Part shown: positions 49,001-59,600 of the stretch, one piece after another
Layout: the number at the start of each line of letters is the position of its first letter
Numbering within the stretch: position 1 is the stretch's first letter
Source: Zelopaecilomyces penicillatus
Taxonomy: Eukaryota > Ascomycota > Sordariomycetes > Hypocreales > Pseudodiploosporaceae
DNA length: 64,000 nucleotides
NCBI GenBank assembly: GCA_005765155.1
Contig: VCCP01000006.1
Span: 1,562,501-1,626,500 of the forward strand
Direction: 5' to 3'
Made by a program: the position numbers and the translations under genes
Notes under the pieces: model-generated
What the model was told of the DNA's origin: nothing
Database searches by the model: none
What the model saw: only the letters and a program-made list of their open reading frames with translations

Positions 49001-51068
49001 CTCACCCGGTGATAGACAAAAGCAACTTGGCAGCCCATTTCGGAGCTCTGGCAGCAAAGAATCTTTACCGCCTGGATCCAAGGATAATCATAATGGCCGA
49101 CTCACAAGCAAGAGTCCACCTCGCCCATTTCGCTTCACTCAATCACATTTGACAGATAGAAGTCAACCTCGGACTTTGCAAGGTCTTGCTGTTCCAGGGG
49201 TAGGTGATGCGAACAGTGGCAGTTCAAGGGAGGCACCAGGTCAACACATTGAGAGCGTTTCAGATAGGGACAGGCCACTATCGAGAGAGTCAGCTGCAAG
49301 TTCTTTGCGTATCACCCCGCCAAGTGATGGCGCGATGAGTTGGGTTGAGAAAGAGGGGCCCATCAGTCCTAAACTCAGGGGTGACAACACGCTGAAAGAA
49401 ATATCCGGTGTATCGTCTCTAGGATCCGCCAAAGCTTCAGTCTCTCTTGGCCAAATTAATGGAGTGGCTGATGAGGCTGATGAGGCAAGTGACGTGGAAG
49501 AAGATCGAGATGATGATACAGATATTTGGGAGTTTGAGGCCAAGCGCCAGACACCACGCTCTGTCCGACAGCAGCCCTTTGGGAATAAAGTCTCTGCACC
49601 ATCGCCACGCCGTACCGCCATACCTAGCACTTGGACGCGCAGGCAGCTTCCAGACACAAGAACAACAATAGTAGGCACCAGCAATCATCCTCCAGCGGTT
49701 GTTGAGGAAGCTGCTGTTGTCCCAGAGCCGCCAAAAAGGACTGCAGAAATGGAAGAGTTCTCCTTACTCAGCTACAGGCGGGAAAAAGATCAATCTCAGA
49801 AGGATCCCAGCACGGCTAGCAAGCCTAACAGGTTTGATTTGTCGTCCTTTTTCTCTTCTCCAGCAAACATTCCAGGCATGTTGGCGGAGAAACTATTCCC
49901 TACTAAGCCAACAACCGGACCAGAAACAATGGCTGGTCAGAGCAAGCGGAACAATTCTTCTAATACGGTGAACACTACGGTCATGCCCACAAACTCCATG
50001 TTTCCACAGGTGCCCCAAAGACAGCCCAATCCTCAAGGTCGGCAACGTCAAGATTTCTTGTCCCCGATTCGCGCAAAGAGTCCCACAAAGGAGGCAGAGG
50101 TGGAAGAGCCTGTACAGCATTCATCATCACCATCTACTCCAGAGAGGCTCCAGCTGCCTACCGTGGCACAGAAGCAAAATTTCACGCCGCGGCCGAGACA
50201 AACCAGTCATGCGTTCTTCCAGCCCTCGTCTCGTGCGGCTTCCGTTACAGCAACACCGCCAAGAATGCAATTGACTCATGCCGATATTCATAGATGGCAA
50301 CAGGAGACTTCCGATGCAAACGGGGAGCCGCTCAATCCTGCGCTCAGTCTTGGACGTTCTTTGCTACGCCCTCTACCGGCAAAGAATGCATCGCCTACAA
50401 AGTCGAGCTTACGGTCTCCCCTGAAGCCTCGCACTCCGGGACGGGTGGTGGAGTTTACGAGCAGCGTCTTATCGCCTGCTGAGCAGGCTTTGGTGCGCCA
50501 GCAACGCCGTTTATCAAACTCCATGCTCTCACAGGACGTCCACGACCAGAGTGCTGCTTCTGCCTCAGTAGCACCACCTGCACCTATACAACCTGCATCT
50601 ACATCTGCACGTGTGATTGCACGTGTGCTTGCACCCGCAGCTGAACCTGCGCCTGAACCTGCGCAACAAAGGATGAAGAGAAAGAGAACGCACGACGTAG
50701 CAGATGGAACCGTACCAGATGCGCCTCCTCCCAAGGTAGCTAAGAAAACCCCGCAAGCAGAGCCGCTTTCCTTGACTATCTGGACACGGCAGCATTGGCT
50801 TCTTCTTGATGGATTCCTGCAGCGTCGACGTCAGGCACCATTTAAAGTCAGCTACGAGCGCAAAGCGGACAAGTACCTTGGGAAGACGGTCAAGAGCCAT
50901 GGTGAGGCGATGGCGCTCGAGCGCTGGCATCTAGACTGTGTAGATGCATTCAGGGCTGTAGTCGGCGGTTGGGATGAGGGCGCACTCGTCAAGAGACTCT
51001 TTGCACTCATTGTGGGAGAAGAGAAAAGAAGACGTCAGAAGACGCCTTCTCGGGTCATGTTTCACTAA
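46068..51068 (+). CDS. Large AT-hook nuclear protein, 1666 residues
   Basis: A very large intronless gene. The N-terminus is basic and disordered and carries two AT-hooks, RRGRPRK (about 150-155) and RRGRPPK (about 210-215), which bind the minor groove of AT-rich DNA. There are many SP and TP dipeptides that could be kinase sites. Residues about 650-830 form an extremely Glu-rich segment built from an 18-bp tandem repeat (units EELEHQ and EELEPE), likely a coiled or extended acidic stretch. Long Ser/Pro/Gln-rich disorder follows. The last 100 residues are different: a compact domain starting LTIWTRQHWLLLDGFLQRRRQAPF and ending in ALVKRLFALIVGEEKRRR, which looks folded and conserved. The layout suggests a chromatin or chromosome-scaffold protein; I cannot name an orthologue with certainty. 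Absence of introns over 5 kb is in marked contrast to the neighbours. Confidence 0.85.
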   Translation: MPRRRKSTVQSESFNIRWHSIADMTTPSADIMSSPDPLNESAVSSVAPSSVRRVTRSQQSQRFISLDSSPRKQTFELQVGDRSSPQRLLVTVETEGNDLPAPSIRRKLFQSPSPMLSARRLGRTTTTTVPLRDLTEDENEDATPTTPRRRGRPRKSNGTPMPSAGKKRKADTPHKGTPRRRRTMNPDTGAEADDLQFENSVAPTPLSKRRGRPPKNRLTEPPSSAQKTTTVKRGGWRRQALAPDELMELADEAILERSTVLHAAQMSENDMDLVRAPSEFSVGRTPAGARQTLASNADPMSDIWMATLFEQDTPRAEQQNSRLASNDSPSRARHENAQSEVEEENASQAGDYGFLAPAASDSSSVGDAPRERGPYTNDTIAQGEDFSMIFMDSIPSLQASFIGGARPSEPHDLGDETNLIINQTLESIRQQAAQDEDEDEDDEDRMEGVELAEPIQPELPQPEFVERETASNEQVIEPSPLKSQTPWWISSRTPRRPINSSPLRHRVLKNSAKQAKATETAAWDREDDDEQTPKVSSRQEVLGQHDEHNDSHMYDDSFSEIPQGFLAAATPARPDTMARSEVSDEEMAEPGEEELQQEQVQEDEEPEEYHDDARVETMEHAKPYLNQEHELGAEPEQDSIRGFNHQPKLDLDQEPEEELEHQEELEHQEELEPEEELEPEEELEPEEELELEPEKDLGQGHDDELEHREELQQDIEEERIEQDLDNKLEQERDDELQEDAEEEDLEERLEERLEPEYDDELESVPEQNLEQKIEERREQEHEDQLEQGHEDELEQHGQDEMEEVVEDEQLYQDYELEEPEENPINLERPLLPVAIDVISDMGAQAELERPPTPDDSFEDAHIHNTQGEDHRESSPLFRSSSRPASIVSSPARRNLATGTLKEASHASVLPQQTHNIAERPTGMSRQSLKATPINQMSSPLQDPQSLAQDSPQEKIHRPVLSSIVRAGRVLQSVTSDPPSPGDRQKQLGSPFRSSGSKESLPPGSKDNHNGRLTSKSPPRPFRFTQSHLTDRSQPRTLQGLAVPGVGDANSGSSREAPGQHIESVSDRDRPLSRESAASSLRITPPSDGAMSWVEKEGPISPKLRGDNTLKEISGVSSLGSAKASVSLGQINGVADEADEASDVEEDRDDDTDIWEFEAKRQTPRSVRQQPFGNKVSAPSPRRTAIPSTWTRRQLPDTRTTIVGTSNHPPAVVEEAAVVPEPPKRTAEMEEFSLLSYRREKDQSQKDPSTASKPNRFDLSSFFSSPANIPGMLAEKLFPTKPTTGPETMAGQSKRNNSSNTVNTTVMPTNSMFPQVPQRQPNPQGRQRQDFLSPIRAKSPTKEAEVEEPVQHSSSPSTPERLQLPTVAQKQNFTPRPRQTSHAFFQPSSRAASVTATPPRMQLTHADIHRWQQETSDANGEPLNPALSLGRSLLRPLPAKNASPTKSSLRSPLKPRTPGRVVEFTSSVLSPAEQALVRQQRRLSNSMLSQDVHDQSAASASVAPPAPIQPASTSARVIARVLAPAAEPAPEPAQQRMKRKRTHDVADGTVPDAPPPKVAKKTPQAEPLSLTIWTRQHWLLLDGFLQRRRQAPFKVSYERKADKYLGKTVKSHGEAMALERWHLDCVDAFRAVVGGWDEGALVKRLFALIVGEEKRRRQKTPSRVMFH
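48038..48135 (+). repeat. 18-bp coding tandem repeat (Glu-rich)
   Basis: About five head-to-tail units of GAAGAGCTTGAGCATCAG or GAAGAGCTTGAACCCGAG lie inside the AT-hook gene, all in frame, and encode EELEHQ or EELEPE. The surrounding 700 bases contain more diverged copies, so the acidic segment probably grew by slippage or unequal exchange and may vary in length between strains. Confidence 0.9.
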
Positions 51069-51537
51069 AACAGACCAGACCGTGCTCCTGCTTTTATCCG
51101 ATCTGCTGCATACTTTATCATCGAAGGAAACGGGGACATATTTATTTTATCTGATGATCTTGATATAGCTTTTTTAGTATTGGTTCTATAGGCGGAGTAT
51201 TTGTTTTTTTGGAGCATGAAAGGCGTTGGGAAAAGGGGGGTAGCTTTTGGATCGTGTTGTTTTCTGAAAAGATACCACTGCAGCGAATGCGTCATGTTTA
51301 GGGGTTTTAGACGTACATATTATATTTTGTGTACCATGAGAGAAATGAATGACTCATGTCGAAATGAAAAAAATTATCACAAGACTTGCTCACTTAACAG
51401 TGCATTCACAATACTAGCACAGACAATCAACCAGCATGAGGGATTGTAACAAGCTTAGCTTTGGACGAGTCCTTCTTGAACGCCTGATCTAACTATGACA
51501 TATTACAATACGGGACCCGCACTCCCACTCATCAAAC
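51069..51537. other. Convergent 3' intergenic region
   Basis: This lies between the AT-hook gene (plus) and RPN6 (minus). No gene is seen; it is presumably two 3' UTRs. Confidence 0.6.
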
Positions 51538-52963
51538 TTATTCCAGCATAGATGCCTGGTTCGTGTACAATACATCGACCACACTGCTTAGTTTATCAAT
51601 TGTCGCCAAGGCGGCATCATACGACTCGTCTCGGTGGGTCTCATCGAAGATGATGAGGCACCCAGCACCTTGATCCAGGACGCCGATGATGACCTTGTCA
51701 AGGATCATCTGGGACAACTTCCTCTCTACCTGCTGTGTATCCAACCCGACCATTTTGGCAATGTGATCAATCTCCACACGTGAGAACGGCTCAATGACCT
51801 TGATGAGATTCTGTTCCAGCATGGCATCGTATAGACGTCGAAGATGGTTACGAATAAAGGCATCACTGCCTAGCTCATAGCGATATGCAGAAAGTGCCCG
51901 TTCATATTCTTCCAGAGAGCGATTTGAGTGAGCACGAGCAATGGCCTTCATCGCCTCGAGGTTCTTTCCCGCATACTTCATAGCCTGTTTTGACGTCATG
52001 AGCTGATTGACATCGTCTACCAGATTCAGCATAATCTTGCAAAGCAGCATATACTGTAGCGCGGCTTGAGCTTTGGTGCTCTCTTCCTGAGTGTGATAGC
52101 CGTCCAGGGCCTCGATAAAGTAGGAAAATGCCGTGTTGAAATCCTTATCTTCGGCGTGAAGCATGCCGCTCTGCATGTCAAGGTTTGCCTGTAGCAGAGG
52201 CGGGGTGTAAACACTTGCAGCACTCGTTCGGGCGCTTGTCAACGCAGCGCGGGCCTTGGCAATGTTGCCCAGTGCGTGGTAAACTCTCGACTCTAAGAGC
52301 TGCACTTCGACCAGGCGAAGCTTGTCATCAAGACGCTTGAGCTCGCGCAGGAGGCCGTTGATAAGGGTGAGAGAGTCATAGTAAGATTGCTTGGTGATGT
52401 ACAGCGTAACGAGTCGGACCTCAAGGTCTTGTCGCTGGAATGCGCGACGTTCGGATGTCGCCCACTCGATGCAGTCTTTTGTGACAGCGACTTCAATATC
52501 GATGCTGTCGGGAATGGTCCTGAAGAGGTCGAGCAGCTGACGAACTGAGTACAAAGGCAATTAGCATATGATGTGAGCTGATGCCGCTTTCCAATAGTGC
52601 ATCCAATTGACAGCGCCGCAAGAAAAACTTACCCAGCTTTGACGATTTGGCCTTCGCAAAAGATGAAAACACAGATCGACTTTCTCGCACCAGGTTTACG
52701 AGTTCCTGGGTCTTCCTAAGGATGGAGTCAGTTTACCCGCCACAACTGAGTCCACACAGAATTAGAATCGGCTAGGCTAACTTTTCGTCCCGGTAGAGCT
52801 CCCCCAGGCTTATCAGCGCAGATTCGTACTCGCGTGTAGCGGCATCGGAGGTAGCTCCAGGAGCTTGGGCGGTGATTTCCTTAAAGATGGCCTCGGCCTT
52901 CCTTGGGTTGGTCTTGACGAGCTCTTGGGCTTCGTTAAGCCGGCTGGACTCGCCGGCGGCCAT
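51538..52963 (-). CDS. RPN6: 26S proteasome lid subunit Rpn6 (PSMD11)
   Basis: A structural subunit of the proteasome 19S lid that clamps the regulatory particle onto the 20S core. Exons are 52963-52782, 52715-52633 and 52544-51538, giving 423 residues, the usual length for Rpn6. The N-terminal part is a helical solenoid (TPR-like hairpins), with conserved pieces such as ESRVYHALGNIAKARAALTSART. The PCI domain occupies about 230-395, with the winged-helix part VEIDHIAKMVGLDTQQVERKLSQMILD. The C-terminal helix ends YTNQASMLE. The first intron donor is GTTAGC, the second GTAAGT. The gene is divergent from MGE1, with 520 bases between start codons. Confidence 0.96.
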
Positions 52964-53483
52964 GCTGGGACGAGGGTTGTCTGCTTCAGCAGTTATTCAA
53001 ATATTGCTGGTTCCAAAATCGAGGGGTTGTTTTCCGTGCGCGGCCGTTGCAGAAATTGATTGAATCGCTGGCCGAATTTGTTGCTTATCGCTGTAAAGCA
53101 GCAGAGAGATGGATGATGATGGAACAATCAGACCAGCTCTAAATCAAACCTACAGGTCCTCCTCCTCTCCAGGTTGCCGCAGCACAACGTAGGCAAGCGA
53201 TTGCAGCACAGACCAGCCCCAGTGGCTGGAGCTTAGCGCAACAGCCGACATCCGCTTGCTGGCGGCAAACCAAATGCCGGATCATTATTGATCCACTCAC
53301 GGTGGCATGACGGCGGTCCCCTAACGGAGCAAGCCGGAGTCGGTCATACAGCTTTGGGAATTTTTAGAACCCCGTCGAAACAGCTCACACGATTAATTCA
53401 ATCCTCTCCATCTGTCCATCTGCATCCACAACCCACTCGCAAAATTAGCAATTGCTTCTTTCCCCCACACATATACCTTCATC
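52964..53483. promoter_or_regulatory. Shared divergent promoter, RPN6 / MGE1
   Basis: A 520-base interval between outward-facing start codons. Two sequences resemble the yeast proteasome element GGTGGCAAA: GGCGGCAAA at 53261-53269 (8 of 9) and GGTGGCATG at 53302-53310 (7 of 9). The yeast factor Rpn4 that binds this element may not be conserved in filamentous fungi, so regulatory meaning is unproven. No TATA box is evident. Confidence 0.4.
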
Positions 53484-54286
53484 ATGTTGCGACAGGCCTT
53501 CTCAACCTCCTCAAGGGCTCTGCGTTCTGCGCCTAGATCAACTACCAGCGCCTCTCTATTACGCTCCCAATTCCAAACCACAGCGCCAGCTTTCTCATTA
53601 AGAGCTACACAGCCCTCCGCATCGCGATGGTACAGCGACGCCAAAGAAACCAAAGAAACGCCAGCTTCTGAGGAGAAGGGCGAGGCCAAGGGAGAGTCAG
53701 AGGTTCTTGCAGAGCTTAAGAAGAACCTTGAAGCCAAGGACGCCGAGGCTCGTGATTGGAAGGTAACCAATAACCTCTACACCAACCAAGATTGGCGCAA
53801 CATTCTACTCTCAGATTAGTTATTCTGACTCTCTATCCTTAGGACAAATGCCTCCGCACTGTCGCCGATTTCCGCAACCTGCAGGATCGCACCGCTCGTG
53901 AAGTCAAGACTGCCCGCGACTTTGCTATCCAAAAATTCGCAAAGGATCTCGTCGACAGCGTTGACAACTTTGACCGTGCCCTGACAATGGTCTCGGCCGA
54001 CAAGCTTAACGCCACGGAAAAATCCGAGGATCTCCAGGAGCTCGCCAACTTCTACGAAGGTATCAAGATGACCGAGAACATACTTATCCAGACCCTTGCC
54101 AAGCACGGCCTGGAGCGATTAAGCCCTGAGGGTGACAAGTTCAACCCTAACGAGCACGAGGCCACATTCATGGCCCCCCAGCCCGGTAAGGAGGACAACA
54201 CAGTCTTCCACGTCCAGCAAAAGGGATTCAAGCTCAACGGCAGAGTGCTGCGCGCCGCCAAGGTTGGGGTTGTCAAGAACGCCTAA
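53484..54286 (+). CDS. MGE1: Mitochondrial GrpE, Hsp70 nucleotide-exchange factor
   Basis: The matrix nucleotide-exchange factor for mitochondrial Hsp70 (Ssc1), needed for protein import and folding. Exons are 53484-53762 and 53843-54286, giving 240 residues. The first 45 or so residues are rich in Arg, Ser and Ala with few acids, a typical mitochondrial presequence. A long coiled-coil helix follows (EVLAELKKNLEAKDAEARDWKDKCLRTVADFRNLQDRT), then the GrpE beta-domain with FDRALTMV, EGIKMTENILIQTLAKHGLERLSPEGDKFNPNEHEA and the C-terminal GFKLNGRVLRAAKVGVVKN. All family markers are present. The intron (GTAACC donor, TCCTTAG acceptor) is in phase 0 and interrupts the long helix. Confidence 0.96.
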
Positions 54287-55022
54287 AGCTTCCAAGTTAT
54301 AAGCATGCTGAAAAAAGGTTTTGAGAAAACAAAAATTGTGGTTGCCTGCTTGGGCTAACCATGTGTAAAATTATGGGATGGTATTGGATTGGCGTTGGGT
54401 CAGATGTGTAATGCTCCCCTCATGATGGCGAAGAAAACCAAAACTGTTGCATGGCGGTTCAAAACTTGTTTGAACTTAGACGAAAAATGATTTGTATAAG
54501 AGTGGATATACATGTACATATGGCTTCTACATTCCCCAAAAGATGGTGCGGATGAGTCGAACCATACTAATCAATCAATCGCCTCGTGCGGTTTCATAAC
54601 CTGCTGTTCTCCTCGACATTTTTGCCAAAAGTCTGCATTATCCTACAATTCTATCTTATCACAGAAAAACCAACAATGAGTGTGCTGTGTTCCAGCCGCA
54701 TTTTTAAGGGGCTAATCAGTCACCCCCTTACACCATCACCACACATCCTCAACTCAACTGTTGCCCGATCATTGCTTCATGATCCCCTTTCCAAGTGGTC
54801 AATGTTGACTTTTTATTCTCCATTCCAAATCCCATTCAGATCTTTCTGTTGGCCACCAATCGGATCGTTTCGTTGCTGTAGTATAGAATGGACAGGTGGA
54901 GACAATGGAGCAAACTGTGTTTGATCGTCAGGAGATGGAGGATAAAAGATAAGTGGCCACTTGGCACCAGGTACGCACTTACGTTTGCCATGAAACCTGC
55001 TAGATTTCAACCTTGCCAAAGA
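54287..55022. other. Convergent 3' intergenic region
   Basis: This lies between MGE1 (plus) and the unknown gene ending at 55023 (minus). No gene is seen; it is AT-rich and contains the two 3' UTRs. Confidence 0.6.
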
Positions 55023-56145
55023 TCATAAAGACTGCTGCGATTGTGGATCCCAAGAACTCTCTTCGATCCAAGATGGCCAGTCCAGTGACACAGGCGCCAG
55101 CATGTTTCCCTTAGCTTCCAGTGGCTCATATGTTGTGAACTCTGTAGCTAATGGGCATAGTTGCTTTGGAAATTGAGATACTTTAAAAGTTGGCGTTGGC
55201 TGACTTGGGATAAATGGAGTGGTGTAACCAAGTTGACCTCTGCCATAGATGTTGGTGTAGTTGTAAACATCATTCGAATGTTCGACATATGGCCCTGTGT
55301 ATGAAGTTACTGGCTCTTGAACTGCAAGATTTTGTATCTCTGATAAGTGAAATATATCAGGGACATGGTACTCGCCATACTGGTCCTGAGAGGTTGTGTA
55401 AAGTTCGGTTTCCAACGATGAGCTGCTATCTCTTTGAAACCCTGTCCAATATGGTGTTACGTACGCCATCTCGTTAGCGTGAGTCCAGTTTGGGGAAAGA
55501 TTCCGGTTGCCCATCCAGTATGCTGCATCAAGTGTAGCTGGTGAGGCCCAGCTTTCACAAATCGGTCTCCAAGTCGGAAAGCCTCCCGCTGCTTCTCCTG
55601 TCGATGGCCCTGCGATATTCCATGATGTTGGAAGCCTTTTTTTGTCAGGTCGCCACATCTCAAGCAATCTCTTGCAGAAAAGCCCCCTTCTCTCGTACAA
55701 GCTCGGTCCAAAGACATCGTCATCCAGGCAAGGAGTGATGATAATGCGGTCATTAAAGGATGACCTATTTATGCGTGCTCTGGTAGTTTCGATCCCTTCA
55801 ACCATGTGGTCGTGCTGAGTCCAATGTAACTTCGGATCTAAAACATATTTCCATCATTCACCTTTGTGTCATGTCTCATTACAATCAATGAAGGGGGTAT
55901 GCTTACCAACAGCTCCTGCGACAGGCGTATGTGAAAGGCTGGCTGCCTCGTCAGCCCCTTTAACTAATCAGTTCACATCTTCCAATAAGTATCGTTTAAC
56001 CAATTAATACGATCAACTCACAATGATAGCTCTGTTCGAACTTCTTGCGTTTTGAACCAAGCTCGTTGTGACTTTTGCACGCCATCGAGATGTCGAGGTT
56101 CTCGATCGACCGTTTTCTATTGCATCCCTGCCAAGCAGAAGCCAT
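55023..56145 (-). CDS. Protein of unknown function, 331 residues, probably nuclear
   Basis: Three exons (56145-56022, 55963-55907, 55837-55023) join in frame through YHFKGADE and AVDPKLHWTQ. The N-terminus has basic pairs (CNRKRSIENLDIS, GSKRKKFEQ) that could be a nuclear signal. The most conserved-looking part is HWTQHDHMVEGIETTRARINRSSFND and CLDDDVFGPSLYERRGLFCKRLLEMWR, perhaps 60 residues of helix. The remainder is rich in Tyr, Pro, Ser and Trp (WSHAN-like repeats are absent) and looks disordered, like an activation or scaffold region. No catalytic or zinc-binding motif is visible. I do not recognise the family. It sits between MGE1 and RFC1 with no functional hint. For the first intron, the acceptor at 55964 is used because the next AG would lead into a stop codon. 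Confidence 0.7.
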
Positions 56146-56654
56146 GACTGTGAAGCAATATTAACTTAAAACTTAGGAAGTACTAGATATTGGCACTACT
56201 TTAATACATGGTTAGCTGGTCTGCATGAGCGAACCCATACATACATCAACAGTTTTGAAGCAGGTACGGCTATGAAACTTAGGGGATGGGAAGATTGATC
56301 TCGAACCATTGGAGTAAAGCAAGAAAGAATGACACGGGCGTAGGAGAAATAGTAGATGAACTTGGATGCAAACGCGTTTGTGAGCAAAGAATTCTGCTCC
56401 CCTCAGAAGTGAAAAGTCTGCGTATACTTGTGACTGCAGCCAGTTGGATTTTAAAATGCAGCTAGGTGAGCAGCTGTCTTCGGCCTGCCGTCGGATCACC
56501 TGGTCCTCTATTAATCCGGATACTTTCAACTGTGGCTCTTATTCTAGAATATGAATTATATTGTAAGTCATACCAGGTATACTCAATATTATACATAATA
56601 TGTTACAGCTAGTATCGCAATTCGTCACGACTCCCATGCTAAATCCACTGTACT
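56146..56654. other. Intergenic region between the unknown gene and RFC1
   Basis: Promoter and leader of the unknown minus-strand gene, together with the 3' UTR of RFC1. No gene is seen. AT-rich near 56540-56620. Confidence 0.6.
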
Positions 56655-59600
56655 TCACTTCTTGCCTTTTCCTTTCGCTGCAGAAGCCTTTGCTTTACCA
56701 CGACCCTTGGGCTTGACGTCGTCATCGTCATCGTCATCAACCGCTGCCTTCGTTGCCTTCGCCGTTTTCTTAGTTGTTTTCTTGGCTTTTGGCTGCTTTA
56801 TATACTTGTCCTTCTTGAAATCGATTTCGTCCTCGTCCACTTCTGCCACCTCAACTAGCTCCGCATCATCCTCCTCCTCAATAGCCTCTTCCAAATCGGG
56901 GGCCTCTTTCGCCATTTTCTTTGGGGCAACAACGTTGCTAGCTTTCATGAACGGGACCGGATGAGCCATTGTATTGTAACTGTTATTGGTTAGTACGGCT
57001 GTGAATAAAAAAAACAGGACAGAGAAGAAGACTAACGTTCTTGTAAAAGCAGCTTTTGTTTTCGTTTCGATGTTAACATCTGCTTCACTTAGTGGACCGA
57101 TACCAAGCTCTTGAATGGCGTCAAAGTCTTCACGTGTGAGAAAGTAGCTATCCATCAATTCAATAACCTCAGGAACCGCATCATTCCCTTCTTTTTGTAG
57201 TCGATCAACAAGCTGCCTCCAAAGGACTGGCATATACTGTTGTCGAATCTCATCTTGATCTCCAGAGCATCTCAGTCTCATATGGGAATGAAGATCCCGC
57301 ACAGATCTGCTCAACTTCCCGGTCTTACTGTGATTGCCAAGCCAGGAGGTAAACCCAGACCCCATGAGCTGACCGGAAATAAAACTTGCTGGGCGGACTG
57401 TGCTGAATACGGCATGTGTGGGCATCAAGCTCCATTGTTGTTGTGGACCATGGATCATTCGGTCTACCAAGTCACCATCACTGATGCTCTCGGCTGCTTG
57501 ATCAAATAGCTCTAACGCCTTCAGTTTCTCTTCACGTTTAGTGTAACCTTTCCCACTCAAAGCCATGGGCTTTGTGCGGATGTAATTCTCCTGAATCATA
57601 AGATAGCTGAACTCATGATCGTTGAAATACAACTCGATTTTGTCGTTGAGGGTTGCCTTGCTTGCGGGCGAGAACAGCCCACCTGCCAGCATCTTCTGAC
57701 AGATATCCCAAGGCTTCAGAACAACATGTTTTTCCCATGCCTTGGACATTGCTTTGCTTTGGTCAAAATCCATGCTTTTCTGGTCCAATTTGGCAGTGGC
57801 AATCATATTGATGATTTGGCGAATGTCCTTGTTGCTGCCCTCGATGAGGGCGTCAATTACGGGTGGGGGTAGCTTCAGGCCTTCTCGGTGGCAAATTGTC
57901 ATGATGCGGGACCTGACTTGGTCAACGGGCGGCCGGTTGAACCTGATGTCGAACGCAGCATGATCGAAAGGTTTCATCTTTGGCAGTCGTCGTTCATTGC
58001 AAATCAAGATTAGGGGCAGCTCAGTCTTCTTGCAGAACTTGGCCAGAGCCCCAACACCGCCACGATCGCCGGAGGACATACCATCCACCTCGTCCATGAT
58101 AATCACGATCTTCTTTTTCGTAGCGTCAACACTTTTGCCATCACCTGCGAAGTAGCCCAGGAGAGAGGTGTTGTTCATCACGTCGCTAATACCAGCCTCG
58201 ACAAGTTTCTTACTTCTCGAGTCACTTGCATTGTTTTCCAGCACGTCATACCCTTCCAACCTCGCAGCCAGATGCGCAGCGGTGGTTTTACCAATACCTG
58301 GAGGGCCTGAAATGATAATAGCTCGCTCGCCTCCCATGCCATCTGCGCCACGTCGCTGGAAATTGTACTTTTTTGACTTTGGCCAGTTCCGAAGCCAGTT
58401 TTGAATCTTTTCGACCTGTCCTTTGTTGCCACAGATATGGCTCAGCTGTGTAGGTGCGTACTTTGAAGTCAGAAGGAGCTCGGGGGCTCGTTGGGGTTGA
58501 GCTGGTGCAACCCCCCGAGACGCGGCCGCCTTTTTGGCAGCTTTGACTTCTTCAGCCTTTTTGGCCTTCTCCTCTGCCTCCATTTCCGCTACTTGCTGCT
58601 TTATCTTTTCTTCGTCAGCCTTCTTCTTTTCTTGTGCTTTGATGGCTCCTTTTCCTGATCCTCCATACGCCGGAAGTTTGCGGATCAATTCAAATAAACC
58701 ATTCTCATCGATTGTCTTGATCCCATGTGATTTGATCTTAGCCAGCTTACTGGGGCCAGCATCTTCGCCCAGAACAACAAAACTCGTTTTGCTGCTTGGC
58801 TGGCCGGTGACCTTTCCTCCATATCGTTTTACGAGCGCCTGCCCTTCGTCACGGCCAATGGTGCTCAAAAGACCAGTGAAGACAAATGATAACCCACTGA
58901 GACACTCGTCTTCACCTTCTGGGAGTTCAGCGGCCCCTCCCGCAGGTTGAACCGAAGCATTCCCGCCTCCAGCAGCAGCCTTTCTCCAGTCGAATTTGGC
59001 GTTTGGATCCTTTGGTGGAGGGGTTGGAGGTCGCACTGTTGTCACGCTGTTGAGAATGTCTTGAATATCCGCGTCTTCATCATCATCCTGTTTCTTTGCT
59101 CTTGGGGCTCGTGGTTTGCTTGCTGTAGGCTTTTTTCGTGGCAGTTCCTCCTCGGACTCGTCGGATTCCTGCTCTGGGGACTTGCGCTTTTTGCTTGCAG
59201 CCGCCTTGCTAACTTTAAGTTGTTCCTCTTTATCCTTTTTAGACGGGGGAGGGTGTGCTCGTGAAGCAACACGCTTCGGTTTAGGTAGAATCTCATCTTC
59301 AGATTCTTCTTCCGCATATTTTTCATTCTTGCGCTTGCTGCGGCCCTTTATATCGGCAGCAAATATATCATCCCCATCTTCCTCTTCCTCTTCCTTGTAT
59401 GCATCGTCGTCATCGTCCATATCATGTTGGTCGTAAGCAGTCACCGGTTTTCTCTTATTGGCAGTAGAAGTTTGAGCAGGGGCCGTCTGCCTTATTGCTG
59501 GCAGTTTGGTGCGTGGACTAGATCGAACGGGAACATCGACCTTGATTGGGGATTTAGGTGGTGGCTTTTTTGGTGTTTGTGTGTTGATAGTTTTGTCCTT

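Noticed and set aside
53358..53379. Heat-shock-element-like GAA spacing upstream of MGE1
   Set aside because: The three GAA blocks are spaced 9 and 10 bases apart with no TTC blocks between them; too weak to call.
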